Origin: JAOAPY01 sp041492185
Lineage (GTDB): Bacteria; Acidobacteriota; Blastocatellia; Pyrinomonadales; Pyrinomonadaceae
DNA length: 64,000 nucleotides
Assembly: GCA_041492185.1 (NCBI GenBank)
Contig: JBGPWL010000004.1
Span: 39,101 to 103,100, forward strand
Direction of reading: 5' to 3'
The number at the start of each line of letters is the position of its first letter. Positions within the stretch are counted from its first letter, which is position 1. A program made the translations under genes and the position numbers. The notes beneath the pieces are model-generated. The model searched no databases and had not been told where the DNA came from. It saw only the letters and a list, made by a program, of their open reading frames with translations. Shown here piece by piece: positions 34,322 to 41,760 of the stretch.

Positions 34322-35635
34322 TTATCCTCTCGCGAGACCAAGAATTTCTCGCGCAACGTTATCCCACGCTTCCCTGCTCGGGTCCGGGCCCAGCCATTCA
34401 GACATCAAGCTGCCCGCACGCTCGGCCAATTTGAATGAAGCTGCGCGCGGGCGAAAGGCCTGGGCCCGAGCCGCCATCTCAACAATTGTTTTCGCGTACT
34501 GTTCCGGCGGGTGCTTTTCCTCTAGCTCTTCCCTTCCTCGCTCACCCATCGCCGCGAAGGCTGTGGGATTCGCCAGAAATGCTCGCAGGTGCATCTTGAT
34601 ATCCGCCAGTTCATTCTCATCCGTTCGCACGAACGCAACCGACTCGGGCGCAAGCGATCCATACCAGCCAACCCGCGACACCAGACTCGGTAACCGATGG
34701 GCCCAGATGCGCAGTTGGCTGCCGGAAGCTTCACCCATCGTTGGGTAGCGCAGATTGATCGCGAGATGCGCCGCGGCTAACACTTCGTCAAGTTTTGCTT
34801 CGGGCGCAAACCCATGCAGCGTCACATGCTTTTTCAGATCCAGCGAGCGGATCAGCGCGCGCAACTGCTTCTCTTCGTCGAGAATATTGCCGTAAACATC
34901 GAGATGCAGTTGGTCTTTTTCCGGCAACTCTGCCAGCGCTCTTAACAGGGCATCAAGCCGCCGATTCCTACCGATGTAGCCGAAGACGATTAAACGATAA
35001 GGCGGGCCATCGGCCTTTTGTTTTTGCCGCGTCGTCGACCGGTTTGACGCAGCAAAAGGCAGTGGTGCATAGACCAGAGGCCACTCCGCGTTCCCAGCCA
35101 AAACCTCATAAGACTCCTGGGTGTGCACGATCACTCCGAGCGCATTCTCGATCGCCAGGTGCGTCAGCGGATAGCGCTCGGCCATGTATTGAATGTTGCG
35201 CGCGTCGTTGCGAAACGATTCTGCCGCATCGCGCCGGCCCTCTTCGCCATAGTACCTTTCCATCGCTGCCAGATAAGAATTCAGATCGCGCCACTGCACG
35301 CGATAGAGACCATCAAAAAAATGGTGCAGCCGAAAATCGTGAAGCACAACCACACCCGCGTGCAACCGCGAGATTTGCCAGATGGCCCCGTGGAAGAGAG
35401 GATTGTTTCCGATCTGGTAAATGTTTGCATCAGCAAGGTTCAGATCCGCCCACTGCACTCGGTCGAGCCGGTAGTGGCGCACTGCTGCAAACTTTTCGAC
35501 GTCCGACTCCCATTCATGCTGGTCTGTCCAAAGCGTCACGTCCGCAAGCTGCGAAAGCGCGGCCAACACACGCGTGGTGTAATGCGCGATGTCAGTTTTA
35601 GCCGGCGGCAGTGGAGAAAACCAGTTGAGCTTCAT
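34322..35635 (-). CDS. Glycosyltransferase family 4
   Basis: 437 residues. The N-terminus MKLNWFSPLPPAKTDIAHYT matches the group of GT4 enzymes that start with SPLPP-x-x-(S/T)-(G/D)-I-A-x-Y. The donor half carries IVFGYIGRNRRLDALLRALA near 215-234 and LHLDVYGN. The usual E-rich loop is replaced by YPTMGEASGSQLRIWAH near 300-316, as in this subgroup. It is probably cytoplasmic and adds a sugar to a lipid-linked O-antigen intermediate. It starts six bases after the stop of the GT4 gene upstream, so the two are in one operon. Confidence 0.85.
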   Translation of the reverse strand: MKLNWFSPLPPAKTDIAHYTTRVLAALSQLADVTLWTDQHEWESDVEKFAAVRHYRLDRVQWADLNLADANIYQIGNNPLFHGAIWQISRLHAGVVVLHDFRLHHFFDGLYRVQWRDLNSYLAAMERYYGEEGRRDAAESFRNDARNIQYMAERYPLTHLAIENALGVIVHTQESYEVLAGNAEWPLVYAPLPFAASNRSTTRQKQKADGPPYRLIVFGYIGRNRRLDALLRALAELPEKDQLHLDVYGNILDEEKQLRALIRSLDLKKHVTLHGFAPEAKLDEVLAAAHLAINLRYPTMGEASGSQLRIWAHRLPSLVSRVGWYGSLAPESVAFVRTDENELADIKMHLRAFLANPTAFAAMGERGREELEEKHPPEQYAKTIVEMAARAQAFRPRAASFKLAERAGSLMSEWLGPDPSREAWDNVAREILGLARG

Positions 35636-35641
35636 AAATGT

Positions 35642-36688
35642 TTAGGCCAGCAGTTTTCGCACGACGTTGTCCCACGAAATGTCCATCTCGCTATAGAGCG
35701 CACGTCCGGCTTCGCCCCACTTGTTCGCGTCGCTTCTATTTGTCCAAATCTGATCGCACGCTTTTGCCAGACTCGTCGCTTGTGGTTCCGCGATCAATCC
35801 AGTCTCTTCGTGGCGCACAAATTCGAGTGGCCCTCCTGAATCGGAACATACAATCAATGGCTTTGAGGCCAGCATCGCTTCGAGTGTTACGTAGCCATAA
35901 TCTTCATCGATGGGTGGATAGACTACTGCAAGAGAGCGAGCGTAGAGTTCTCGTTTCTCCGGCTCGCTGACCTCTCCCAGCCACTCCACTCGGTTGTGCA
36001 CTCTTAGCTTGCGCGCGAGTGATCTTAATTCGTTCTGATACGCGGGCTGGTCGGCCGCGCCGGCAAACTTCACGCGCACGGATTGCTTCGTGTGCGCCAG
36101 CGCTTCGAGCACAAGCGCTTGGCGCTTGGGCAAACAGAGGCGGCTGGGAAAGAATAGATAGTCCTCGGCCTCGCCGGTGTAAAACTCTTCAGCATTTGGC
36201 GGTGGATGATAAAGCGGCGTTGCTTCGATATCACAAAAATATTTGAGCCGCGCGGCGACGTTCGCCGAATTGGCAAAAACGTGCTTCGCCTGCGCGATAA
36301 ATTGGCGATCGGCCTGGCGAATCGCATCGCGCACTTCAACGCCGTTGGGTGAATAGATCAAATCGCCCAATTGGTGATCCCACAATTCATACGCGGTGCG
36401 AAACTGGTGCAGGATCCACAAGACTTTGTTTTGATGCGGAATGAGATACGCCGGAAATCGCAGGCCGATGAGCAGGTCGACCGGAGTGCCCATCACTTCG
36501 GTTACATCGAGCAGCCGGCAAGCCAACATATGATCGAGAATTCGTTCGGGCGGATACCATTTGAAGGGGACGGCGATGATTTCTGCTTCGTGCCCAGCCG
36601 CGCGCAATGCATCGCGCAAACCTTCGGCGTGGACTTCGGCGCCTCCGCGAATGAACGGCACGTGGACCGTGGCAATGAGTATGCGCAT
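35642..36688 (-). CDS. Glycosyltransferase family 4
   Basis: 348 residues from the ATG at 36688, giving MRILIATVHVPFIRGGAEVH, the standard GT4 acceptor loop. The frame runs on to 36745, but the extra residues are only the translation of the heptamer repeats and are not credible. The donor half has YLFFPSRLCLPKRQALVLEA near 175 and the EX7E-like region PPIDEDYGYVTLEAMLASKP near 262-281. It is most likely the first of two coupled GT4 genes (gap 6 bp to 35635). The sugar added is unknown. Confidence 0.87.
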   Translation of the reverse strand: MRILIATVHVPFIRGGAEVHAEGLRDALRAAGHEAEIIAVPFKWYPPERILDHMLACRLLDVTEVMGTPVDLLIGLRFPAYLIPHQNKVLWILHQFRTAYELWDHQLGDLIYSPNGVEVRDAIRQADRQFIAQAKHVFANSANVAARLKYFCDIEATPLYHPPPNAEEFYTGEAEDYLFFPSRLCLPKRQALVLEALAHTKQSVRVKFAGAADQPAYQNELRSLARKLRVHNRVEWLGEVSEPEKRELYARSLAVVYPPIDEDYGYVTLEAMLASKPLIVCSDSGGPLEFVRHEETGLIAEPQATSLAKACDQIWTNRSDANKWGEAGRALYSEMDISWDNVVRKLLA

Positions 36689-36710
36689 AGATGAAAGGGT
36701 GGTGGACGAT

Positions 36711-36860
36711 TTTCCATTTGTCATTTTCCATTTCTCATTTGCCATCGGATGCCTGCGCGGCCAAATGACAAATGTTAAGTGTCAAATGAGAAATGGAAAA
36801 TGATCTTCTTCATGTTTGGATTGAAACAGGTCTATTGTGTATTGTCTATCGTCTACCATT
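36711..36860. repeat. 7-bp-period repeats with an internal 21-bp palindrome
   Basis: From 36711 to about 36745 the sequence runs in imperfect heptamers of the type CATTTGT / CATTTTC. From about 36771 to 36806 the complementary form AAATGAC / AAATGAG appears. The stretches 36721-36741 and 36783-36803 are exact reverse complements over 21 bases. A third run of period 7 (TCTATTG/TCTATCG) at 36831-36858 reaches the stop of the next gene. Similar heptamers are at 148-258. Confidence 0.7.
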
Positions 36861-38736
36861 CCGCCTTCTTCCCAATCACCGCGTAATCCATCGGCCCATA
36901 AAAATATTGATTGAAGCGGCGCGCCAACTCAGAATCGCCCTCGACCGGCGTATCGTCGGAAGGATTCAGCGGCAGCACTTCGACCTGGACAAAGCCTCTC
37001 GACTCCAAAAGAAATCTCATCACCTGGCTCGGCAGCGGATTGCGATGGGTTGGATCGAAATAAAAATTACAACTTCCTACCAGCACGTTTTGCGGATTCG
37101 GCGTCTCAAAAATTACCGCGCCGCCCGGCTTGAGCACTCGCACGGCCTGATCCAAAAACTGAACCAGCGTTTCAATAGCCAGATGTTCGACGATATGAAA
37201 ACCGGTGACGGCGCCCAGACTCGAATCATCAAGCCGGCGCAGATAGCTCATCAAATCTTCTTCGGAAACTTCCAGACCGCGCTCAGCGCAGTGCTCGACA
37301 AGGATTCGGTTGGAATCCACGCCCACAGCGTGAAGCTGCTCTTCCTGCAACAGCTCGAGCCACTCGCCGCGTCCGCAACCAACGTCGAGAATCGGCAGCT
37401 CCGCGCTACCGATGCCCTGCTGTTTGATTAGCGGCAGGTAAACTCTCAGGCGTGCTTTGATCTCTTCGCGGGTGCCGCGAAACTGCTCGTCGAATGAAGC
37501 GTAAAACGCGTCGAGGGTGTGATCGGCCTCGCCGGCAATCGCCCGCAACTGTGCTTCATCAAACGGCGCCGGCATTCGCTCGCGCGCTTCATGCAACAGT
37601 CTCGTCAAACGCTCGCCCTGCAAAACCAGTTCGGTGCTTACCTGCTGTTGCTTTTGAAAGACGTGATCCGCCTGGCGCCGCAGATCCTCAGATAGCCGCT
37701 CGAGTTGCTCGCGCTGCTCGGCACTTGTTTGGCGCAGCTCGGCATCAGCCTGGTGCAGTCCGGCATTTGTCTGGCGCTGTTCGGCAGTTGCCTGTTGCAG
37801 CTCGATTTCCGCCGTGCGAATTTCCGTGCGCCACTGCGCGAGCCGCATTTCCAGGCTCTTTAACTCTTCCGCTGCTTCGCCCACTCGCTTGCCGAGCGCC
37901 CATAACTCTTGTTGCCGTTGCGCAACCTCGTCGCTCAAGCGAGCGTCAAGCTGTTTGCTGATTTCATTCGCGCGCGTATCAAATGCTCCGGCCAGCCTCT
38001 CGAGCCGCGCTTGAATGTCGTTGAGCATTTCATCACGCGCAGTTTGATGCCGGCTCTCGACAAGATCGATCTGTTGCCGCACCTGTTCGAAAACGCTTGA
38101 GACTTCCTGCGCGTGCGCGCGCAACGCGCGTCCGACGTGATTGAGATGACCGGCGATCATTTCCTGTTGGGCCAGCGCGTGCGCCTCGAACTGTTGTTCG
38201 CTGCGGATCGTCATTGGGAGTCGCGCTATAGCGACGGCAAAATTCAGTAAATAGCCAACTACGGGGACGCGGTAGGCTTTCCTGATAAGCGCGGGGGCCA
38301 GCAGTCCTTCAATCTCCACTTTTTTTGCGCGGCCTTCGGCTGAGTATCGCAAACGCGCGAGGATGTCGATCTTATTCAGCCGGGCACTACGCAGGCTTTC
38401 AATGAAATTCCTATATCCAGTCGCGTCAGGGCCGCGTTTCAGAATCGCGCGATAGGCGTTCTGGATGAATTGCCGGTCGTGATACTTGAGCAAATCGTTG
38501 ACGTGATAGCGACCGTTGCTGTGCGGTTGAAACCTGGGTTGCAAAGCGATTGGTTGAATATCGATTCCGGAAAGTGAGTCATTGGCTCCTGTCGCGGCCC
38601 TGAACTCCGCGGAACCAAACACCTCGGTCGAAGCGAGCGGGGCGAGCTCGCCCTTGTGCGCGGCCGCATCCTTCATTCTTTCGACGATGCGGTCTACCGA
38701 GTATTCAGGGTTGCGGATTTTCGAAAGTTCGTTCAC
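36853..38736 (-). CDS. DUF4214, long coiled-coil and class I methyltransferase protein (WbdD-like chain terminator candidate)
   Basis: 627 residues from a GTG at 38736. Residues about 80-135 resemble a DUF4214 unit (HDRQFIQNAYRAILKRGPDA, then RYSAEGR). Residues 180-385 are a long coiled coil, with perfect heptads at 312-345 (QATAEQR, QTNAGLH, QADAELR, QTSAEQR). The methyltransferase domain starts with ILDVGCGRGEWLELLQEE near 449 and has FHIVEHL and FETPNPQNVLVGSCNFYFDP, the usual words of O-antigen chain-terminating methyltransferases. In E. coli WbdD a coiled coil works as a ruler that sets O-antigen length, and the methylated end is read by Wzt. The same role is inferred here. It heads the GT4 series. 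Confidence 0.85.
   Translation of the reverse strand: MNELSKIRNPEYSVDRIVERMKDAAAHKGELAPLASTEVFGSAEFRAATGANDSLSGIDIQPIALQPRFQPHSNGRYHVNDLLKYHDRQFIQNAYRAILKRGPDATGYRNFIESLRSARLNKIDILARLRYSAEGRAKKVEIEGLLAPALIRKAYRVPVVGYLLNFAVAIARLPMTIRSEQQFEAHALAQQEMIAGHLNHVGRALRAHAQEVSSVFEQVRQQIDLVESRHQTARDEMLNDIQARLERLAGAFDTRANEISKQLDARLSDEVAQRQQELWALGKRVGEAAEELKSLEMRLAQWRTEIRTAEIELQQATAEQRQTNAGLHQADAELRQTSAEQREQLERLSEDLRRQADHVFQKQQQVSTELVLQGERLTRLLHEARERMPAPFDEAQLRAIAGEADHTLDAFYASFDEQFRGTREEIKARLRVYLPLIKQQGIGSAELPILDVGCGRGEWLELLQEEQLHAVGVDSNRILVEHCAERGLEVSEEDLMSYLRRLDDSSLGAVTGFHIVEHLAIETLVQFLDQAVRVLKPGGAVIFETPNPQNVLVGSCNFYFDPTHRNPLPSQVMRFLLESRGFVQVEVLPLNPSDDTPVEGDSELARRFNQYFYGPMDYAVIGKKAEW
37718..37801. repeat. 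Four tandem 21-bp units inside the coiled-coil coding region
   Basis: Units at 37718-37738, 37739-37759, 37760-37780 and 37781-37801 begin (T/C)CGGCA and end about GGCGCAGC / GGTGCAGT. Each unit encodes exactly three heptads' worth of one turn (seven residues). The copies have diverged at several positions, so the expansion is not very recent. Gain or loss of units would change the coiled-coil length without a frameshift. Confidence 0.75.
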
Positions 38737-38902
38737 GGGTTCAGGTGTTCCTGGCTGACGGCAGCGCGATCGATGCGGAAAGGCTACGTATTAAGAAGGA
38801 ACGGTGTCAAGCCGCGCGACTCACCAGGAAAATCGAAAGCCCGCAAGATGCGTTTGAGGCATTGCATGCGGGCCGGCGAAAAAGATCTGCGATAGCCACA
38901 CT

Positions 38903-41491
38903 CTACGGACTGATGGTAATGTGCGGCGCGGTAGTTGATGGCCGGCTCGAGGAGGTCCCTGTGCCCGGCGAGAATGTAACGATTATCGGGACGTCGCCTG
39001 CCCCGGCCAGCGCAGCCGGCAGCGTGACTTTTATCAGATCAAAGCCCGGCATCTCCGGATTTGGTCCAACGAACGTAACGGCGCCTGTGATGTCAGTTGT
39101 GCCGATAGTAACAATCAGACTCGAGGCTGTAGCTCCGCGCACTCCCGTCAAACTGATCTCCAACACGGTCGCGACCATAGTGCCGCTCCCATTATCAGAC
39201 ATCACGCTGAATGGCTCGGTCGTGCGATTCAGCGGATTAGTGACATTGAAGACTATTGCCCTGTTTCCGTTTACCGTCGTGGTAAAGAAAAGATCCGGCT
39301 GCGCCGGAACGATCGACACCAGGCCGCGCAGCACGGTACCGTTGTTGTTGACCACAACATTCCCAATGCTGCCCGACGTCGATCCAATAGGCATGACAAA
39401 GTTCATCTGCTGGGGCGAGTTGCCGACAAAATAAAGTCCCGCGGCGTATCCATTCACCGACAGAGATGAACCATTAAGCTCTACCGGAAGCGCCGGACTT
39501 CGCTTCGTTTCTGAACCTGGACCGGAACTCGCATTTGAGGGCGCCAGATCAACGGTAGACTTTACGATACTTAGTTCGCCAGGAGCGAGGCCAATCCCCA
39601 TTGTTGCCGGCGTCGGACTCGGACTCGGAGTCGGAGTCGGTGTCGGCGTTGGTGTCGGGCTCGCGGTTGGACTCGGCGTTGGCGTCGGGGCAGGCACTGG
39701 AAAATCGCTGGCGCCGGTCGAGAATGCCAGTGTCGCCGTCGATTCAGTAATGTTGGGCGGCGACAGATGATAGAAGACTTCGCTAGAGGCATCGAAGTTT
39801 CCACCACCTAGATCCGTGCCGCCGATGCTGAAGGCCATTCTCCTGCGATTGGCACTGGCCACCGGTCGTGTGCCAAAGTTCACGCCTACCGGTAGCGACG
39901 TCAATCGCGTAAACGTGTTTGCCGAAGTCACATGCGCCTGTGTTGCGAAAACTTGCGTCGCGCGGATAGCGTTCAATCCCGTGCTGTCCTGATCCGTTGC
40001 GGGGAACGTTCCGTCGGTTTTGAAGTTGAGCGCGGACGCAAAGATCAGCGTGCTCGGGTCAAGCTGAGCGTTGTAGTCAGTAAAGGTCGGAAAGTGAATG
40101 ATGTCCCCCGGCGATCCCAACGCGCGTTGTCCTATAAGCGAGAATGTATCCGCCGCTGAGTTTGCGCCGATCGCGCAAACAAAGACGGCGAGAAATGACT
40201 TATTAGTACTGCTATTGGCTTTCGGGTCGTCCGCCAGCGATTCAAAAGCGATCAGCTTGCCATCGCGGCTCAGACGCCGACCTGGACTGAACGCGTTGAC
40301 TGTAGCCGCGGTTGCATCCGCCTTTGTTTTCGTGACCTGGCGCAGGCCGCTAAACGACGAACCGTTGTAGTTGGCAATGTAGATCTCCGCGTTTCCGCCG
40401 CCATTGCCGTCGTCGTTGTTATCGTTGGAAAGGTTCGCGTTGGAAATAAAAGCGACGATCGATCCATCTGACGAAAGCGATGGGTTCTCGTTGAAGACTG
40501 AATAGATAAGTCTGCCGCCATTGATTACGTCTTGCGTGTTGGTCAACTGTGCGAATGTCCCGCCCGTGCGATTGAAGAAAAAGATCTCGGGATTGCCGTC
40601 CGCGTTTCCGTTTGCTACCAGACTGCGCGTTGAGACCAGAGCAATGATCTTTCCATCGTCACTAATGGTCGCATCTCGATTATCATCTGCCACAAACGGC
40701 TGGACGCCTGCGGCGCCAGGCGTAGTCGCGCGGCTGGCTGTTGTGTTCGTTATCCGCGCGAATGTTCCGCTGTTGAGGTCCTGAAAAAAGTCAGCGCCAC
40801 TGGTCAGATCCACATCCGGAACTGCCGGGATGTCATAGGTCCATAATTCCTGATTGCCATCGGCCGCGAGCGCCGTCGCATCCGCGCTACTGATAGTCGT
40901 GCCGTCAAAGTCCGGCAGCGTCGGCGCGTTTGAGCTGAAGACGATCGCATAGACGCGCTGGCCGGCAACCAACGTCGGCTCGAGACTGATCATCGGTCTG
41001 TTGTTGCTGATTTCGATCTTCACCTGCGCGGGGTCAGCGGGCGTCGGCGCCGGAATCGGAGTCGGAGTTGGGGTCGGAGTTGGACTTGCGCTCGGCGTGG
41101 GAGTTGGCGTCGGAGTCGGAGTCGCAGTTGGCGTCGGAGTCGGGTTCGGAACGTTCTTCGTGTTCGTGATCTGAAAGATGCGGCGCTGGGCGTAATCCGC
41201 CAGGAAGATCTCGCGGTTACCGTCGGCATTATTTCGCGTCGCAGTTTTCTCTGTCGCCACGTCGCCGTTCGATTCAAACACGACAAAGCGCCCGTTGGCG
41301 CTCATGTCATTCGCATTTGAAGAAAACCTATTGAACAAGTCTCCCAGGGGCGAGGACGTAAGCTGAACGACGAACGGATCAGGCGTGGCACTCGCCGCGG
41401 CCTGGCTGCTCGTAGGCGGACCGCCCGAAATTACGCCGTAGACGATCACGAGCGCGAATACAGTGCACAAAACAGCAAGAGCTTGCTTCAC
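38903..41491 (-). CDS. Secreted beta-propeller-like protein with Thr-Pro linkers and Solibacter-type C-terminal domain
   Basis: 862 residues from a GTG at 41491 with GGAGG eight bases upstream. A signal peptide covers about 1-30. Several TolB/WD40-like blades follow, each with a phrase such as GRFVVFESNGD or GSIVAFISNANLS and DGNREIFLADY / NAEIYIANYNG. Two linkers of (T/S)P repeats lie near 118-155 and 600-630. The C-terminal 220 residues contain LSVNGYAAGLYFVGNSPQQMNFVMPIG, the pattern of TIGR03437, a domain described from Solibacter. It is probably an exported surface protein; binding partners are unknown. No enzyme motif is seen. Confidence 0.75.
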   Translation of the reverse strand: MKQALAVLCTVFALVIVYGVISGGPPTSSQAAASATPDPFVVQLTSSPLGDLFNRFSSNANDMSANGRFVVFESNGDVATEKTATRNNADGNREIFLADYAQRRIFQITNTKNVPNPTPTPTATPTPTPTPTPSASPTPTPTPTPIPAPTPADPAQVKIEISNNRPMISLEPTLVAGQRVYAIVFSSNAPTLPDFDGTTISSADATALAADGNQELWTYDIPAVPDVDLTSGADFFQDLNSGTFARITNTTASRATTPGAAGVQPFVADDNRDATISDDGKIIALVSTRSLVANGNADGNPEIFFFNRTGGTFAQLTNTQDVINGGRLIYSVFNENPSLSSDGSIVAFISNANLSNDNNDDGNGGGNAEIYIANYNGSSFSGLRQVTKTKADATAATVNAFSPGRRLSRDGKLIAFESLADDPKANSSTNKSFLAVFVCAIGANSAADTFSLIGQRALGSPGDIIHFPTFTDYNAQLDPSTLIFASALNFKTDGTFPATDQDSTGLNAIRATQVFATQAHVTSANTFTRLTSLPVGVNFGTRPVASANRRRMAFSIGGTDLGGGNFDASSEVFYHLSPPNITESTATLAFSTGASDFPVPAPTPTPSPTASPTPTPTPTPTPSPSPTPATMGIGLAPGELSIVKSTVDLAPSNASSGPGSETKRSPALPVELNGSSLSVNGYAAGLYFVGNSPQQMNFVMPIGSTSGSIGNVVVNNNGTVLRGLVSIVPAQPDLFFTTTVNGNRAIVFNVTNPLNRTTEPFSVMSDNGSGTMVATVLEISLTGVRGATASSLIVTIGTTDITGAVTFVGPNPEMPGFDLIKVTLPAALAGAGDVPIIVTFSPGTGTSSSRPSTTAPHITISP
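39605..39690. repeat. GTCGGAGT/GGCGTTGG minisatellite encoding a Thr-Pro linker
   Basis: Short repeats of about 6-12 bases built from GGCGT(T/C), GGAGTC and GGACTC encode alternating Thr/Ser-Pro residues of the second linker of the 38903-41491 protein. The low-complexity run is prone to copy-number change and assembly error. Confidence 0.7.
41043..41153. repeat. GTCGGAGT minisatellite encoding the first Thr-Pro linker
   Basis: About 110 bases of 6-base-period repeats (GTTGGC / GTCGGA) encode the first (T/A/S)P linker of the same protein. The mostly six-base unit keeps the frame. Confidence 0.7.
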
Positions 41492-41673
41492 CGAACGAGC
41501 CTCCGGAACAGATACACAAATAAGAACCGATTAGATGCCCATGGGAGCCTGAGCAGTAGCACGACGCAGGTGAAAAATTATTGCAACACCCGGGACGATC
41601 AAAGAATCGCCATTTTACGCGGAAGCAGAGCGTAAGGGCAAGTTGGCAGGGGATGCACAGTGCGCATCAGGCA

Positions 41674-41738
41674 TTTAGAGTACCAACTTTAGTTGGGCGC
41701 TTCGCAACGAAAAGCCCAACTAAAGTTGGTACTCTAAA
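41674..41738. terminator. Perfect 25-bp palindrome with TTTAGAGTACCAAC arms
   Basis: The arms at 41674-41698 and 41714-41738 are exact reverse complements over 25 bases around a 15-base loop, and the right arm is followed by CGCCTGTTTTTC. It lies 22 bases beyond the stop codon of the minus-strand protease gene at 41761 and upstream of the minus-strand gene ending at 38903. A terminator role is likely. It shares tip and right flank with the palindrome at 12629-12685. Confidence 0.75.
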
Positions 41739-41760
41739 CGCCTGTTTTTCCTTCCTGCCA

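Noticed and set aside
35642..36745. Upstream start (36745) for the third GT4 gene
   Set aside because: The extra 19 residues are only translated heptamer repeats; the canonical GT4 start is at 36688.
36711..36860. CRISPR or iteron origin
   Set aside because: Units are only 7 bp and degenerate, with no spacers; no dnaA or replication gene is near.
37718..37801. CRISPR-like array
   Set aside because: The units are contiguous without spacers and stay in frame with a coiled-coil gene.
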